Assembly: GCA_016217545.1 (NCBI GenBank)
Contig: JACRHT010000016.1
Coordinates: forward strand, 682,001-746,000
From: Opitutia bacterium
GTDB taxonomy: Bacteria > Verrucomicrobiota > Verrucomicrobiia > Opitutales > Opitutaceae
Direction: 5' to 3'
Length of the DNA stretch: 64,000 nt
Of this stretch, positions 32,807 through 41,245 are shown one piece after another (position 1 is the stretch's first letter; each line of letters opens with the position of its first letter). Both the position numbers and the translations under genes were made by a program. The notes beneath the pieces were generated by a model. It searched no databases. It had not been told where the DNA came from and worked only from the letters and a program-made list of their open reading frames with translations.

Positions 32807-34183
32807 ATGACCGAGCCGCTCCGCGATCCCTACTCCGCCCTCCGCCACGCCGGTTACCGGAGGTTTCTGGTCGGCAATTTCCTCGCCAACGTCGGACGCC
32901 AGGCCGTCAGCGTCGCCGCCACGTGGCAAATCTACCAATGGACGCACTCCGCAACGGCGCTGGGGCTCGTCGGTCTCGTGAACGTCGTGCCGCTGCTCGT
33001 GTTCGTGCTGCCGGCCGGCGTGTGGGCCGACCGCGTCGATCGGCGGCGGATCATTTCGCGCTGTCTGCTTGGTTCAGCGGTCCTCTCGCTCGCGCTCGCC
33101 GTCGTGACCCAGCTCCACGACGCGATCCCGCCCAGCGCCGCACTCGACTCCGCCAACCACGCTCTCCGCGCGGTGGCGCTCCTGTTCGAACGCCACGCCG
33201 ATCCTGCGACGCTGAACTTCACCAATCCCGCGCTGCCGATCGTCTACACGCTCCTCTTCCTGCACGCCATCGTGCGCGTCGTCGCCGGACCGGCGCGCGG
33301 AGCGATCGTGCCGCAGCTCGTGCCCGCCGCCGCGCTGAGCAACGCCGTGACGTGGAGTTCGAGCCTCTTCGAACTTTCCACCGTGATCGGTCCCGCGCTC
33401 GGCGGTGCCATCGTGGCGTTCTCGAGCTACACGTTCGTCTACGCCTTCGACGTCCTCTGCGCGCTCGCCCTCGTGTTCGCGCTCATGGGCGTGCAATTGC
33501 CGCCGCGCACCACCGACGCGCAACGCCCGGCGGCGCCCGGCATGTTCGCCGGCGCGCGATTCATCTGGCGCCACCCGCCGATTCTCGGCGCCCTCGCGCT
33601 CGACCTGTTCGCTGTGGTCCTCGGCGGAGCCATCGCGCTGCTGCCGATCTACGCGGATGAGATTCTTCACGTCGGCCCCGCCGTGCTCGGCTGGCTGCGA
33701 GCCGCGCCGTCACTCGGAGCCATCACGATGGCCTTCGTCGTCGCGCATCGCCGGCCGTTTGCGCGGCCCGGGATCGTCATGCTCTGGTCCGTCGCGGGTT
33801 TCGGCGCCGCGGTCACGCTCTTCTCGCTTTCGACTTCGCTCTGGCTCTCGCTCGTCGCGTTGTTCCTGAGCGGCGCGTTCGACAACGTCAGCGTCGTGAT
33901 CCGCCACTCCGTCGTGCAACTCCTGACGCCGGACGCGCTGCGCGGCCGCGTGACGTCCGTGAACCAATTGTTCATCGGCTGCTCGAACGAGATTTCCGCT
34001 CTCCGCGCCGGACTGATGGCCGCCCTGTTCGGACCGGTTCTCGCCGGGTCGGCCGGTGGCGCGGGCACCATCGCGGTCACGATTGCCGCCGCGCTGATCT
34101 GGCCCGCGTTGCGCGTGCTGCCTCCGCTCGCGCAACTCGCGCCCTCCTCCGCCGAAACTCCAAGCGCCAAGAAAAACAATTAG
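32807..34183 (+). CDS. MFS transporter, EntS/DHA3-like exporter
   Basis: 458 residues with about 12 hydrophobic segments. 'FLVGNFLANVGRQAVSVAATWQIYQWT' starts the first helix; the MFS A-motif is 'GVWADRVDRRRIISRC', and a later 'ALRGRVTSVNQLF' is typical of DHA3-type exporters (enterobactin exporter-like). The stretch between helices 3 and 4 (about 100-140) is longer than usual and hydrophilic. Substrate unknown. It sits 25 bases after the hybrid kinase and 43 before the next kinase, all on the same strand. Confidence 0.88.
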   Translation: MTEPLRDPYSALRHAGYRRFLVGNFLANVGRQAVSVAATWQIYQWTHSATALGLVGLVNVVPLLVFVLPAGVWADRVDRRRIISRCLLGSAVLSLALAVVTQLHDAIPPSAALDSANHALRAVALLFERHADPATLNFTNPALPIVYTLLFLHAIVRVVAGPARGAIVPQLVPAAALSNAVTWSSSLFELSTVIGPALGGAIVAFSSYTFVYAFDVLCALALVFALMGVQLPPRTTDAQRPAAPGMFAGARFIWRHPPILGALALDLFAVVLGGAIALLPIYADEILHVGPAVLGWLRAAPSLGAITMAFVVAHRRPFARPGIVMLWSVAGFGAAVTLFSLSTSLWLSLVALFLSGAFDNVSVVIRHSVVQLLTPDALRGRVTSVNQLFIGCSNEISALRAGLMAALFGPVLAGSAGGAGTIAVTIAAALIWPALRVLPPLAQLAPSSAETPSAKKNN

Positions 34184-34226
34184 ACACCAGCGCGCCGTTC
34201 CCGCTAGCTTGGCCGCGCACCCCCGC

Positions 34227-35657
34227 ATGCAACAGCAGCGCAAGTCATGGATGGTTCTCAGTTTGGTCATTGCCCTGATTTCGGCGCTCGCCGGGATCAT
34301 CCTGCAAGATGACCTGCGGGAAAAACTCGGGACGAACTACTACGTCCTGTCCCTCGCCATCATCGGGTGCGTGCTGCTCGTGCTGAGCGGCTACCTGTGG
34401 GATCGCACGATGGTCACGCGGTTGCGCGCGCTCGGCTCGCAGGCGAAGGCGATCCAGCCGGATGCCGCCATCGATGAGCCGACGAAGGAGGACGAGGTCG
34501 GTCACGATGAAATCATCGGCCTCGCCCGTCAGATCGAGCGTATGGCGCGCTCGCTCCAGCGCGTGGAGGCGAGCTACCGCGGCATCGTCGAGGATCAGTT
34601 CGACCTCATCTGCCGCTACAAACCCGACGGCACGCTCACCTTCGTCAACGGCGCCTACTGCCGCTTCTACGGCCGCAAACGCAGCGAGTTGATCGGCCAG
34701 CCCTTCGCGGGCATGGCCACGAGCAGCAAAATCCCCTGGAACAGCGATCCCGCCATCCAAACCTACGAGCAGGAGATCAAGGGCGCGACCAGCACCACGT
34801 GGCTGCAGTGGATCGTGCGCGAGATCTACGACAACGATCACCGCATCGTCGAATATCAGGCCGTCGCGCACGACATCACCGCCCGCAAGATGGCCGAGGT
34901 CGCACTGCTCCGCGCCAAGGACGCCGCCGAAGCCGCCAACCGCGCCAAGGGCGAGTTCCTCGCCATCGTCAGCCACGAGATCCGCAACCCCATCAGCGGC
35001 GTCATCGGCTTTGCCAATCTCCTCGACGGCGCGAACCTCACCGCCGAACAACGCGAATACGTCACGCTGATCCGCAACAGCGGCGACTCGCTGCTCTTCC
35101 TCATCAACGACATTCTCGACTTCTCCAAGATCGAAGCCGGCAAGATCGAGTTGGAGAACGAGCCGTTTTCGCCCCGCACCTGCATCGAGGAAGTCGTCGC
35201 GTTCTTCCGCCCGAAAGCCGCCGCCGCCTCGCTCGGCCTCGAGACCCGCGTCGCGCCCGACGTGCCCGCCATCGTCAGCGGCGACGTCTACCGCCTGCGC
35301 CAGATTCTGATCAATCTGGTGGGCAACGCCGTGAAGTTCACCAAGCGCGGCGGAGTGACCATCCAGCTCGAAGCCGTCGCGCCCGACGACCTTTCCGACA
35401 CCTTGCTGCTGCGCTTCACGATCCACGACACCGGCATCGGCATTTCGGCCGAACAAGCCGCCCGCCTCTTCAAGGCCTACGCCCAAGCCGACGCGGGCAC
35501 CGCGCGGCGCTACGGCGGCACCGGGCTCGGCCTCATCATCTGCAAACGCCTCACCGAGCTGATGGGCGGCACCATCTGGGTCGAAAGCACGCCGAACCTC
35601 GGTTCGAAATTCTTCTTCGTGGTCCGGGTTAAACAACCCGTGCCGGCGAGCGTCTGA
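34227..35657 (+). CDS. Membrane PAS sensor histidine kinase
   Basis: 476 residues. Two membrane helices (about 8-27 and 40-60) bracket a very short outside loop, followed by a HAMP-like linker, a PAS domain ('YRGIVEDQFDLICRYKPDGTLTFVNGAYCRFYG' region, about 115-230), HisKA with His250 in 'LAIVSHEIRNPISGVIGF', and a complete HATPase ('NLVGNAVKFTKRGG', 'DTGIGIS', 'GGTGLGLIICKRL'). No receiver domain. The ATG at 34227 (MQQQRKSWMV) places the first helix correctly; a TTG 18 bases upstream is in frame. Likely partner regulator not in the immediate neighbourhood, unless it is the receiver-HDOD gene downstream. Confidence 0.9.
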   Translation: MQQQRKSWMVLSLVIALISALAGIILQDDLREKLGTNYYVLSLAIIGCVLLVLSGYLWDRTMVTRLRALGSQAKAIQPDAAIDEPTKEDEVGHDEIIGLARQIERMARSLQRVEASYRGIVEDQFDLICRYKPDGTLTFVNGAYCRFYGRKRSELIGQPFAGMATSSKIPWNSDPAIQTYEQEIKGATSTTWLQWIVREIYDNDHRIVEYQAVAHDITARKMAEVALLRAKDAAEAANRAKGEFLAIVSHEIRNPISGVIGFANLLDGANLTAEQREYVTLIRNSGDSLLFLINDILDFSKIEAGKIELENEPFSPRTCIEEVVAFFRPKAAAASLGLETRVAPDVPAIVSGDVYRLRQILINLVGNAVKFTKRGGVTIQLEAVAPDDLSDTLLLRFTIHDTGIGISAEQAARLFKAYAQADAGTARRYGGTGLGLIICKRLTELMGGTIWVESTPNLGSKFFFVVRVKQPVPASV

Positions 35658-35701
35658 GCCACTGCCCGCCGCTCAAACTCTTCGGGATCAACGATCCAGA
35701 G

Positions 35702-35776
35702 TGGAGGTGCGGGGCGGAATCGAACCGCCGAATAGAGCTTTTGCAGAGCTCGGCCTTACCACTTGGCTACCGCACC
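35702..35776 (-). tRNA. tRNA-Cys (anticodon GCA), CCA encoded
   Basis: The minus strand folds as a cloverleaf: acceptor GGTGCGG/CCGCACC, D-arm GCC-loop-GGC, anticodon stem GAGCT/AGCTC with loop CTGCAAA (anticodon GCA), T-arm GGCGG-TTCGAAT-CCGCC. The discriminator is T (U73), the identity base for Cys, and the 3' CCA is encoded (35702-35704). 75 nt including CCA. Confidence 0.96.
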
Positions 35777-36040
35777 GGAGCAAAATCGGCCGGCAACTTG
35801 GGCCATCTCCCGGACGTGCGCAAGAACTGAAATTCGGACCCGCATTTTCCCGGGCGGACCTACCTTTCGAAGCCGTCAGCGGACCGATAATCCGCACAAC
35901 ACCTTGCCTCGCGCCCTAGATGGAGCCCGGCCGGCGTCCGCGGGAGGAATCGCCTCAATTTCGCTCCCAACGAGCCGATTGGGACGGCATCGTTGAGGCG
36001 CTCGCTCGCCGAGCGCCTCCGCGTTTCCCTCCTGTCCCCA
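35777..36040. other. Intergenic region upstream of tRNA-Cys and of the receiver-HDOD gene
   Basis: 264 bases with no supportable gene. It must hold the promoter for tRNA-Cys (minus) and probably that of the plus-strand HDOD gene, but no clear sigma-70 boxes, hairpins or repeats are visible. Confidence 0.6.
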
Positions 36041-37783
36041 ATGGCCAACGTCCTACTGGTCGACCCTAACGACGTGGCGAGAAAAGCCATGCAAGGCATT
36101 CTCGCCCGGGGAGGCCATCGCTTCGCGGCGGCGAACAGCATCCCGGAAGCGTTCGCCCTCCTGCGCCGCAACGTGCGCGTGGACCTGATCTTCGCGGAAT
36201 TGCGGCTCAAAGGCGACGGCGGCCTCGCCCTCGTGCGCCAGCTCAAAGCCGACCGCCTGCTCAGTTCGCTGCCCGTGGTGATCTACACGGAGCACCCCGA
36301 CCGGGACAGCGTGAAGCGCGCCATCGAGCTGCACGTCCAGAATTTCCTCATCAAACCCTATAACGACGACGACATCTTCAAGGAGATCGAGAAAGCCGTC
36401 GCCACACCGTGGCGCGCCTCGCACTTCGAGGAGGAAAAGGCCTTCTGCCGACTCGTCGGTATCACGCCGGCCGAGCTTGGCCAAAAGCTGGCCGCGCTGC
36501 GCGACGCCGTGCCGCTCATCCGCACCGAGGTGGAAAGAGGCACGGCCTTGCGCGACCACCACATCGTCGCCGCGGCCGTGCAAGCGCTCCGCGAGCAAGG
36601 CGAGGCCGCGGGCGCGTGGGGACTCGTTGAGGTGCTGAACCAGCTCACGGATCACACCTCAGCCGGGCAATGGCTGCCGGTCCAAGCGGATCTGGCGCAG
36701 ATCGAATTCGCCGGCGAACTCATCTCGCACTGGATCGACGCCCGCCGGCTCTGCCCTGACTTCATCGCGGGGGAGGAACCCACGCCCACCAATCCAGCGC
36801 TCGAACGCGAACGCCGCGCCTGGCTCGCCGCCCCAGGTGAAGGCCGCTGTCCGGTCGTGGACTGGACTCAATTGGTCCGCGAAGCCCTCGCGCTGCCCGG
36901 CGCGCCGGTGATCGATTCCGCCGTGGCCGGTTTCCAGATGATCGCGAACGGCCATCCATCGTGCATCAATCCGCTGATGGACCTCGTCGCGCGCGATCCG
37001 GGCCTGACGGCGCAGATGCTGGTCGCCGCCAACCGCGCGCATCCCTCAGCCGAGGAATTCAATCGCATCGAGGATGCCCGCCTCGCCATCGGCCAGCTCG
37101 GAGAGATGCGTCTGCAGGAGGAGGCGCGCCGGCTGGTCGTGATCGACAGCCGCACTTTTAGCCTGGAGCCCGCGCTGAGTTGGGCGAGCTATTGGACATT
37201 CCAGCGCGCCGTGGCGCGCGTCGCTCAGCTGCTCTGCAAGGAACTCGAATTCTACAGCCTCGAAGCCACCGCGCGCACCGCCGGGCAGATGCACGACCTC
37301 GGCCTCATGCTGCTGGCTCGCCTCCGCCCCGCCGGATTTCAAGCGGTGCTCGAACACGCCCGCATCCATCGCCAGCCGCTGCGCGAAGTGGAGAAACTCT
37401 TCCTCGGCGGAACCACGCCGCAGCTCGCCACCGCGTTCGCGGAGCAGTTCGGCCTCTCGCGCCGCTTCAAGAACGTCCTGCGCTGGATCGAACATCCCGC
37501 CGAGGCGCGCGAGGACCAGCCGCTCGTGGCGATCATCTCGCTGTCGCGCCATCTGTGCCGCTGGAACGAGGTCGGCACGTCCGGCGACCCGCTGCCGGAA
37601 TCGATGCCTGCCTTGGAGCAAACGGAGGAGTGGACGATCCTGCGCGAGGGCCTCTATCCGAGCTTCAACTTCCAGAAGTTCGAACAAAAGGTGCACTCTC
37701 ACTGTGAGCAGCTGCGCGCGGAACTCTCCGGGCATGAGTCGGGCACGGTCCGCGAGCTGATTTCCGCCGACAACACGCGCTAA
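36041..37783 (+). CDS. Receiver-HDOD protein with Glu in place of the phosphorylated Asp
   Basis: 580 residues. The receiver domain (1-120) starts 'MANVLLVDPNDVARKAMQ'; its acceptor position is Glu53 ('DLIFAELRLKGDGG'), where Asp is standard, while the later Thr ('VVIYTEH') and Lys ('NFLIKPYND') are kept. Glu can mimic a phosphorylated state, so the domain may be permanently on. Residues about 290-500 form an HDOD domain ('PGAPVIDSAVAGFQMIANG', 'LVARDPGLTAQMLVAAN', 'YWTFQRAVARVAQLL', 'AGQMHDLGLMLLARLRP'), found in signalling proteins for motility, stress and cyclic-nucleotide control. The start at 36041 is selected as the first Met before the receiver's beta-1. Confidence 0.9.
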   Translation: MANVLLVDPNDVARKAMQGILARGGHRFAAANSIPEAFALLRRNVRVDLIFAELRLKGDGGLALVRQLKADRLLSSLPVVIYTEHPDRDSVKRAIELHVQNFLIKPYNDDDIFKEIEKAVATPWRASHFEEEKAFCRLVGITPAELGQKLAALRDAVPLIRTEVERGTALRDHHIVAAAVQALREQGEAAGAWGLVEVLNQLTDHTSAGQWLPVQADLAQIEFAGELISHWIDARRLCPDFIAGEEPTPTNPALERERRAWLAAPGEGRCPVVDWTQLVREALALPGAPVIDSAVAGFQMIANGHPSCINPLMDLVARDPGLTAQMLVAANRAHPSAEEFNRIEDARLAIGQLGEMRLQEEARRLVVIDSRTFSLEPALSWASYWTFQRAVARVAQLLCKELEFYSLEATARTAGQMHDLGLMLLARLRPAGFQAVLEHARIHRQPLREVEKLFLGGTTPQLATAFAEQFGLSRRFKNVLRWIEHPAEAREDQPLVAIISLSRHLCRWNEVGTSGDPLPESMPALEQTEEWTILREGLYPSFNFQKFEQKVHSHCEQLRAELSGHESGTVRELISADNTR

Positions 37784-37825
37784 CCGCAGTCCGCGCGACC
37801 CAACGCGAGCGCCCTCTCGAGCGGC

Positions 37826-37864
37826 GAAAAAGAAAAACGGAGCAACCGTGTCCGGCTGCTCCGT
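37826..37864 (-). terminator. Intrinsic terminator of the Dabb-domain gene
   Basis: On the minus strand ACGGAGCA (37857-37864) pairs with TGCTCCGT (37837-37844), extended inside by CCG/CGG, and is followed by TTTTTCTTTTTCGCC. It lies 31 bases past the stop at 37896. Confidence 0.9.
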
Positions 37865-37895
37865 CAATAGATCGGAAGAACGCGAAGACCGACGC

Positions 37896-38264
37896 TCAGT
37901 TCGTCACGTCGAACGTCGTGCTGTGGTCGCGGATCGGCAGGTAGACCTTATACCACGCTTCTTGGGCGGGGCTCTTCGTGTAGTTCTTCAGCGCGTCGGC
38001 GTCCTTGAACTCCATCGCGATCACGTGGGTGCGCTCGCCCTGCTGTTTCAGGGTCTTCGTCCAAACGTGCAACACACCCGGATAGGCTGCCGGGATGGCC
38101 TGCGCGCCATCGAGAGCGGCTTGGATCTGTTCGGGAGTGGTGCCGGCTTTCCACGTCACGGTGACGACGTGAAGAACGGTCTTCGGGGCGGAGTCGGCAG
38201 CAAAGGCGGCGGATGCGAAGAGGCAGGCCGCGCCAGCGAGAAGGACAGTGAGGAATTTCTTCAT
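37896..38264 (-). CDS. Exported Dabb (stress-responsive alpha/beta barrel) protein
   Basis: 122 residues from the ATG at 38264 with a clear signal peptide (MKKFLTVLLAGAACLFASAAFAA). The mature part 'VLHVVTVTWKAGTTPEQIQA' to 'HVIAMEFKDADALKNYTKSP' and 'IRDHSTTFDV' is a single Dabb domain (dimeric alpha/beta barrel). Family members range from stress proteins to small lyases; no function can be assigned. Monocistronic, with its own terminator. Confidence 0.85.
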   Translation of the reverse strand: MKKFLTVLLAGAACLFASAAFAADSAPKTVLHVVTVTWKAGTTPEQIQAALDGAQAIPAAYPGVLHVWTKTLKQQGERTHVIAMEFKDADALKNYTKSPAQEAWYKVYLPIRDHSTTFDVTN

Positions 38265-38616
38265 AGGGTAAGGGAAACGTGCGCGGTTCGCCTCGCCGCG
38301 CAAGCCCGCTTCGACGAAACCCACCGTTCGCCAGTATCACGCGACTCAGAGCGAAAGCCGCGCCTCCCTCCCCACATCCACCGCGAACTCCGCTTCACGC
38401 GCCTCGTTACGCGAGTCGCCACACATCTCCAGGCTCAATCTGACAGACAACGTCCTGACGACTCACACCTAGAGCGCGCCTTCAAATTGTCACTGCAAGG
38501 AGTCCCGCCGAGCAGGACGACGAAGCCACCGAGCGAAGCGACAGCATGACATCCAACTGGATCGCCACGGCCCGCTCTGCGGGCCTCGCGATGACAAGGC
38601 ATTTTGAAGACGCACC
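38265..38616. other. Intergenic region of 352 bases with one repeat
   Basis: Between the Dabb gene start and the PL5-type lyase stop. The part 38265-38486 shows no gene-like reading frame or clear signal, although the Dabb promoter must lie near its left end. The part 38487-38598 is an intergenic repeat described separately. Confidence 0.6.
38487..38598. repeat. Terminally inverted intergenic repeat (TGTCATTGCGAGG type)
   Basis: Ends TTGTCACTGCAAGG (38487-38500) and CCTCGCGATGACAA (38585-38598) are inverted copies matching at 11 of 14 positions. Inside are GAGCGAAGCGAC and CTGGATCGCCACGG, segments characteristic of the widespread TGTCATTGCGAGG...CGCAATGACA palindromic intergenic elements. 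No reading frame inside. Confidence 0.65.
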
Positions 38617-39687
38617 TCAGGGCTTTTCCAATTCAGCCGCGAGAGCGAACACCTCATCGAGGAAGCCGGGTTTGAACTTCTCGAGCTGGCTGTGCGGCCA
38701 CTTGGACGGATCCGCGTTGTAGGGCGCGATGTAGGCGAGTCCCTTTTTGAGACTCGCACCGCTCGGCGCCTCGTAACGCCAGAGGTCGATGCCCACCGAG
38801 CGCGCCAAGCGCGCGAGCGTGAGCTGCGCCTCGAGATTGAAGCGGCTGTAGCCGAGCGCATCCTGCCGCGCGAGTTCCTCGGGCTGGCTGCCGTCGGGCT
38901 TGAACTGCGCGGCGATGCGCGCCTTGTTCTCTTCGAAAATCCGTCGCGCGTCGTCCTCCCGGCCGAGGTAGAGCGCGATGCCAGCGGCTTGGACGAGGAA
39001 CCACGTGCCATGGTTGTTCTCGGCGGCGTGCTCCTTGCGGGCGTTCTTCGCGGTCTGCAGCCAGCGATAGTAGTCCTCGAACCACGCGCGCACCGCGCGC
39101 GATTCATCGGCGGTGAGCGCGGGAGAGCCGGCGAGCAAACGCACCGCATCGGCGGCCCACGCGAGCTGCCGGCCGTCGAGGATGCCAGAAGAGCTGCCGC
39201 GATTGCCGTCGTGGCCCAGGCGGACCTGCGCGTAGTCGAGAGAGGGATTCATGCGCGTGGCCGGCGTGGCGAACCAGGCGCGCAACCATTCGCCAGCGCG
39301 CCGGGCGGCGGCTTCGTCGTGGTTCCTCGACCAAGCGAGCGCGAGCGTCGACACCGCGCCGGTGAATTTCCACAGGCGATTGTTGTCGCCTGCTTCCACG
39401 CGCTCGCGGTTGTGGTGACCGTCGTGGCGCACGTAGGGCAACCCGTCGGGCTTCGCGGGATCCGGCCACCAGTAACGCGCATAGCTGACGTAGTCGTGCG
39501 CGTCGCCGGTGGGCGACGGCGTCGGCTTGTCGACGATGGTGCGGATCGGCAGCTCGAGTGCCTTTTTGACTTCCGCACTGAAGGCCGCGTCGGAGCGACG
39601 ATCGAGATCGACCAGGAGCGGACGAACGGGTTGCGCGAACGCAAAGAGAGGTGCCGCCACAGCGGCGGCGAGGCACAGCAATTTCAT
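38617..39687 (-). CDS. Secreted alginate-lyase-family (PL5-type) protein
   Basis: 356 residues from the ATG at 39687 with signal peptide MKLLCLAAAVAAPLFAFA. An (alpha/alpha) toroid lyase: 'DYVSYARYWWPDPAKPDGLPYVRHDGH', 'AWSRNHDEAAARRAGEWLRAWF', the active-site-like 'AAENNHGTWFLVQAAGIAL' (Asn-Asn-His), and 'YSRFNLEAQLTLARLARSVGIDLWRYE'. PL5 enzymes cut alginate, but PF05426 proteins occur widely with other uronate polymers, and here it lies last in a pectin operon, so galacturonan or another uronate polymer is a reasonable alternative. 40 bases downstream of uxaC. Confidence 0.82.
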   Translation of the reverse strand: MKLLCLAAAVAAPLFAFAQPVRPLLVDLDRRSDAAFSAEVKKALELPIRTIVDKPTPSPTGDAHDYVSYARYWWPDPAKPDGLPYVRHDGHHNRERVEAGDNNRLWKFTGAVSTLALAWSRNHDEAAARRAGEWLRAWFATPATRMNPSLDYAQVRLGHDGNRGSSSGILDGRQLAWAADAVRLLAGSPALTADESRAVRAWFEDYYRWLQTAKNARKEHAAENNHGTWFLVQAAGIALYLGREDDARRIFEENKARIAAQFKPDGSQPEELARQDALGYSRFNLEAQLTLARLARSVGIDLWRYEAPSGASLKKGLAYIAPYNADPSKWPHSQLEKFKPGFLDEVFALAAELEKP

Positions 39688-39727
39688 TGGGGAAAAAGAC
39701 GGCGCGCGAGGCCGCGCGGTCACGCGC

Positions 39728-41146
39728 TCAGGCGCGAAAAGCGGGATCGAGTTCGAGGCGGAAGTAGCCGCGAGCGTTGGCGAAGCAGATGTTCTTCACC
39801 ATGCCGCCGACGAGCTCGCGATCCGCGGGGATTTCGCCACGCTCGACCATGCCGCCGAGCAGATTGCAGAGCACGCGGCGGAAATACTCGTGACGCGTGT
39901 AGCTGAGGAACGAGCGCGAGTCCGTGAGCATGCCGACGAAGCGGCTGAGCAGACCGAGGTTCATGAGCGCGTTCATCTGCCACTCCATCGCTTCCTTCTG
40001 GTCGAGGAACCACCAGCCGGAACCGAACTGCATCTTACCGGCGACGGAGCCGTCCTGGAAATTGCCGATCATCGTCGCGAAGACGTAATTGTCGGCCGGG
40101 TTCAGGTTGTAGAGGACGGTGCGCGGCAGCTCGCCGGTGGAATCGAGCGCGTCGAGGTAGCGGCTGAGCGCGCGCGCTTGCGGGAAGTCGCCGATGCTGT
40201 CGAAACCCGTGTCGGGCCCGAGTTGCTTGAGGAGGCGGGTGTTGTTGTTGCGCAGCGCGCCGAGGTGCAGCTGCTTCGTCCAGCCCTTCGCGGCGTCCCA
40301 GCGGCCGAACTCGAGCATGAGGAACGAGCCGAACTTCGCCCACTCTTCCGGCGTCGCGGCGCGACCGGCGCGCGCGGCGTCGAAAATCGATTTCGCCTCG
40401 GCAAGCGTGCACGGCTCGGCGAGCGCCTGCTCCATGCCGTGGTCCGAGAGGCGGCCACCGACGGCGTGGAAGTCGTCATGGCGCTTCTTCAGCGCGGCCA
40501 GCAGATCGTCGAAGGTTTTGACCGGCATGCCGGCGGCGCCACCAAGGCGTTCGAGCCACGCGTTGTAGGCCGCGGGCGCGTTCACGCCGAGCGCCTTGTC
40601 GGGGCGGAAGGTCGGATAGACGCGCGTCTTGAGGCCGAGCTGCTTGATGCGCTCGTGGTCGGCGAGCGAGTCGGCGGGATCGTCGGTCGTGCAGATGACG
40701 GCGACCTTGTTAGCGGCGAGGATGTCGTGCACGCGCATGCTCGCGAGTTTGGCGTTCGCAGCCTGCCAGATGGCGTCGGCGCTCTTCGGGTTGATGATCT
40801 CGTCGATGCCGAAGTAGCGCTTCAGCTCGAGATGCGACCAGTGGTAGAGCGGATTGCCCAGCGTGTGCGGGACGGCGGCGCACCACGCATCGAACTTCTC
40901 GCGCGGTGTCGCATCGCCGGTGCAGACGCGTTCCTGCACGCCGTTGGTGCGCATGGCGCGCCACTTGTAGTGGTCGCCGCCCAGCCAGATCTCGGAGAGA
41001 TCGGCGAACGAGTGGTTGTCCGCGATCAGCTTCTGTGACAGGTGGCAGTGATAATCAAAAATCGGCTCGTCCTTGGCGAACGCGTGGTAGAGGTCGCGCG
41101 CGGTCGCGGTTTGCAGAAGAAAGTCGTCGTGAATGAACGGTTTCAT
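39728..41146 (-). CDS. uxaC: Uronate isomerase (glucuronate/galacturonate isomerase)
   Basis: 472 residues, family-standard. 'MKPFIHDDFLLQTATARDLYH', metal-binding 'FDYHCHLSQKLIADN' (His-x-His), 'EIWLGGDHYKWRAMRTNGV', 'GNPLYHWSHLELKRYFGI', 'CTTDDPADSL', 'RVYPTFRPD', and 'GWWFLDQKEAMEWQMN' are UxaC signatures. It turns D-galacturonate into D-tagaturonate (or glucuronate into fructuronate) in the cytosol. It is the first step for the monomer released by GH28/GH105. A palindromic repeat fills the 99-base gap to the upstream uxaE. Confidence 0.96.
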   Translation of the reverse strand: MKPFIHDDFLLQTATARDLYHAFAKDEPIFDYHCHLSQKLIADNHSFADLSEIWLGGDHYKWRAMRTNGVQERVCTGDATPREKFDAWCAAVPHTLGNPLYHWSHLELKRYFGIDEIINPKSADAIWQAANAKLASMRVHDILAANKVAVICTTDDPADSLADHERIKQLGLKTRVYPTFRPDKALGVNAPAAYNAWLERLGGAAGMPVKTFDDLLAALKKRHDDFHAVGGRLSDHGMEQALAEPCTLAEAKSIFDAARAGRAATPEEWAKFGSFLMLEFGRWDAAKGWTKQLHLGALRNNNTRLLKQLGPDTGFDSIGDFPQARALSRYLDALDSTGELPRTVLYNLNPADNYVFATMIGNFQDGSVAGKMQFGSGWWFLDQKEAMEWQMNALMNLGLLSRFVGMLTDSRSFLSYTRHEYFRRVLCNLLGGMVERGEIPADRELVGGMVKNICFANARGYFRLELDPAFRA

Positions 41147-41160
41147 GGGAAAAGTTTCTC

Positions 41161-41240
41161 AACCACGAATAGACACGAATTAACACGAATAGAACGCGCC
41201 CGCGTCTGATTCGTGTCCATTGGTGTTCATTCGTGGTTTC
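41161..41240. repeat. CACGAAT palindromic intergenic element, copy 2
   Basis: Left arm 41161-41192 (AACCACGAAT, AGACACGAAT, TAACACGAAT) and right arm 41208-41240 (ATTCGTGTCC, ATTGGTGTTC, ATTCGTGGTTTC) are inverted. Each arm is itself about three 10-11-base units. It lies between the uxaE stop (41246) and uxaC start (41146); the right end is 5 bases from the stop. Confidence 0.88.
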
Positions 41241-41245
41241 CTCCG

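Noticed and set aside
30217-32808. An 863-residue minus-strand reading frame opposite the hybrid kinase
   Set aside because: Ala/Arg/Glu/Gly-rich with no domain; the opposite strand encodes all kinase motifs in order.
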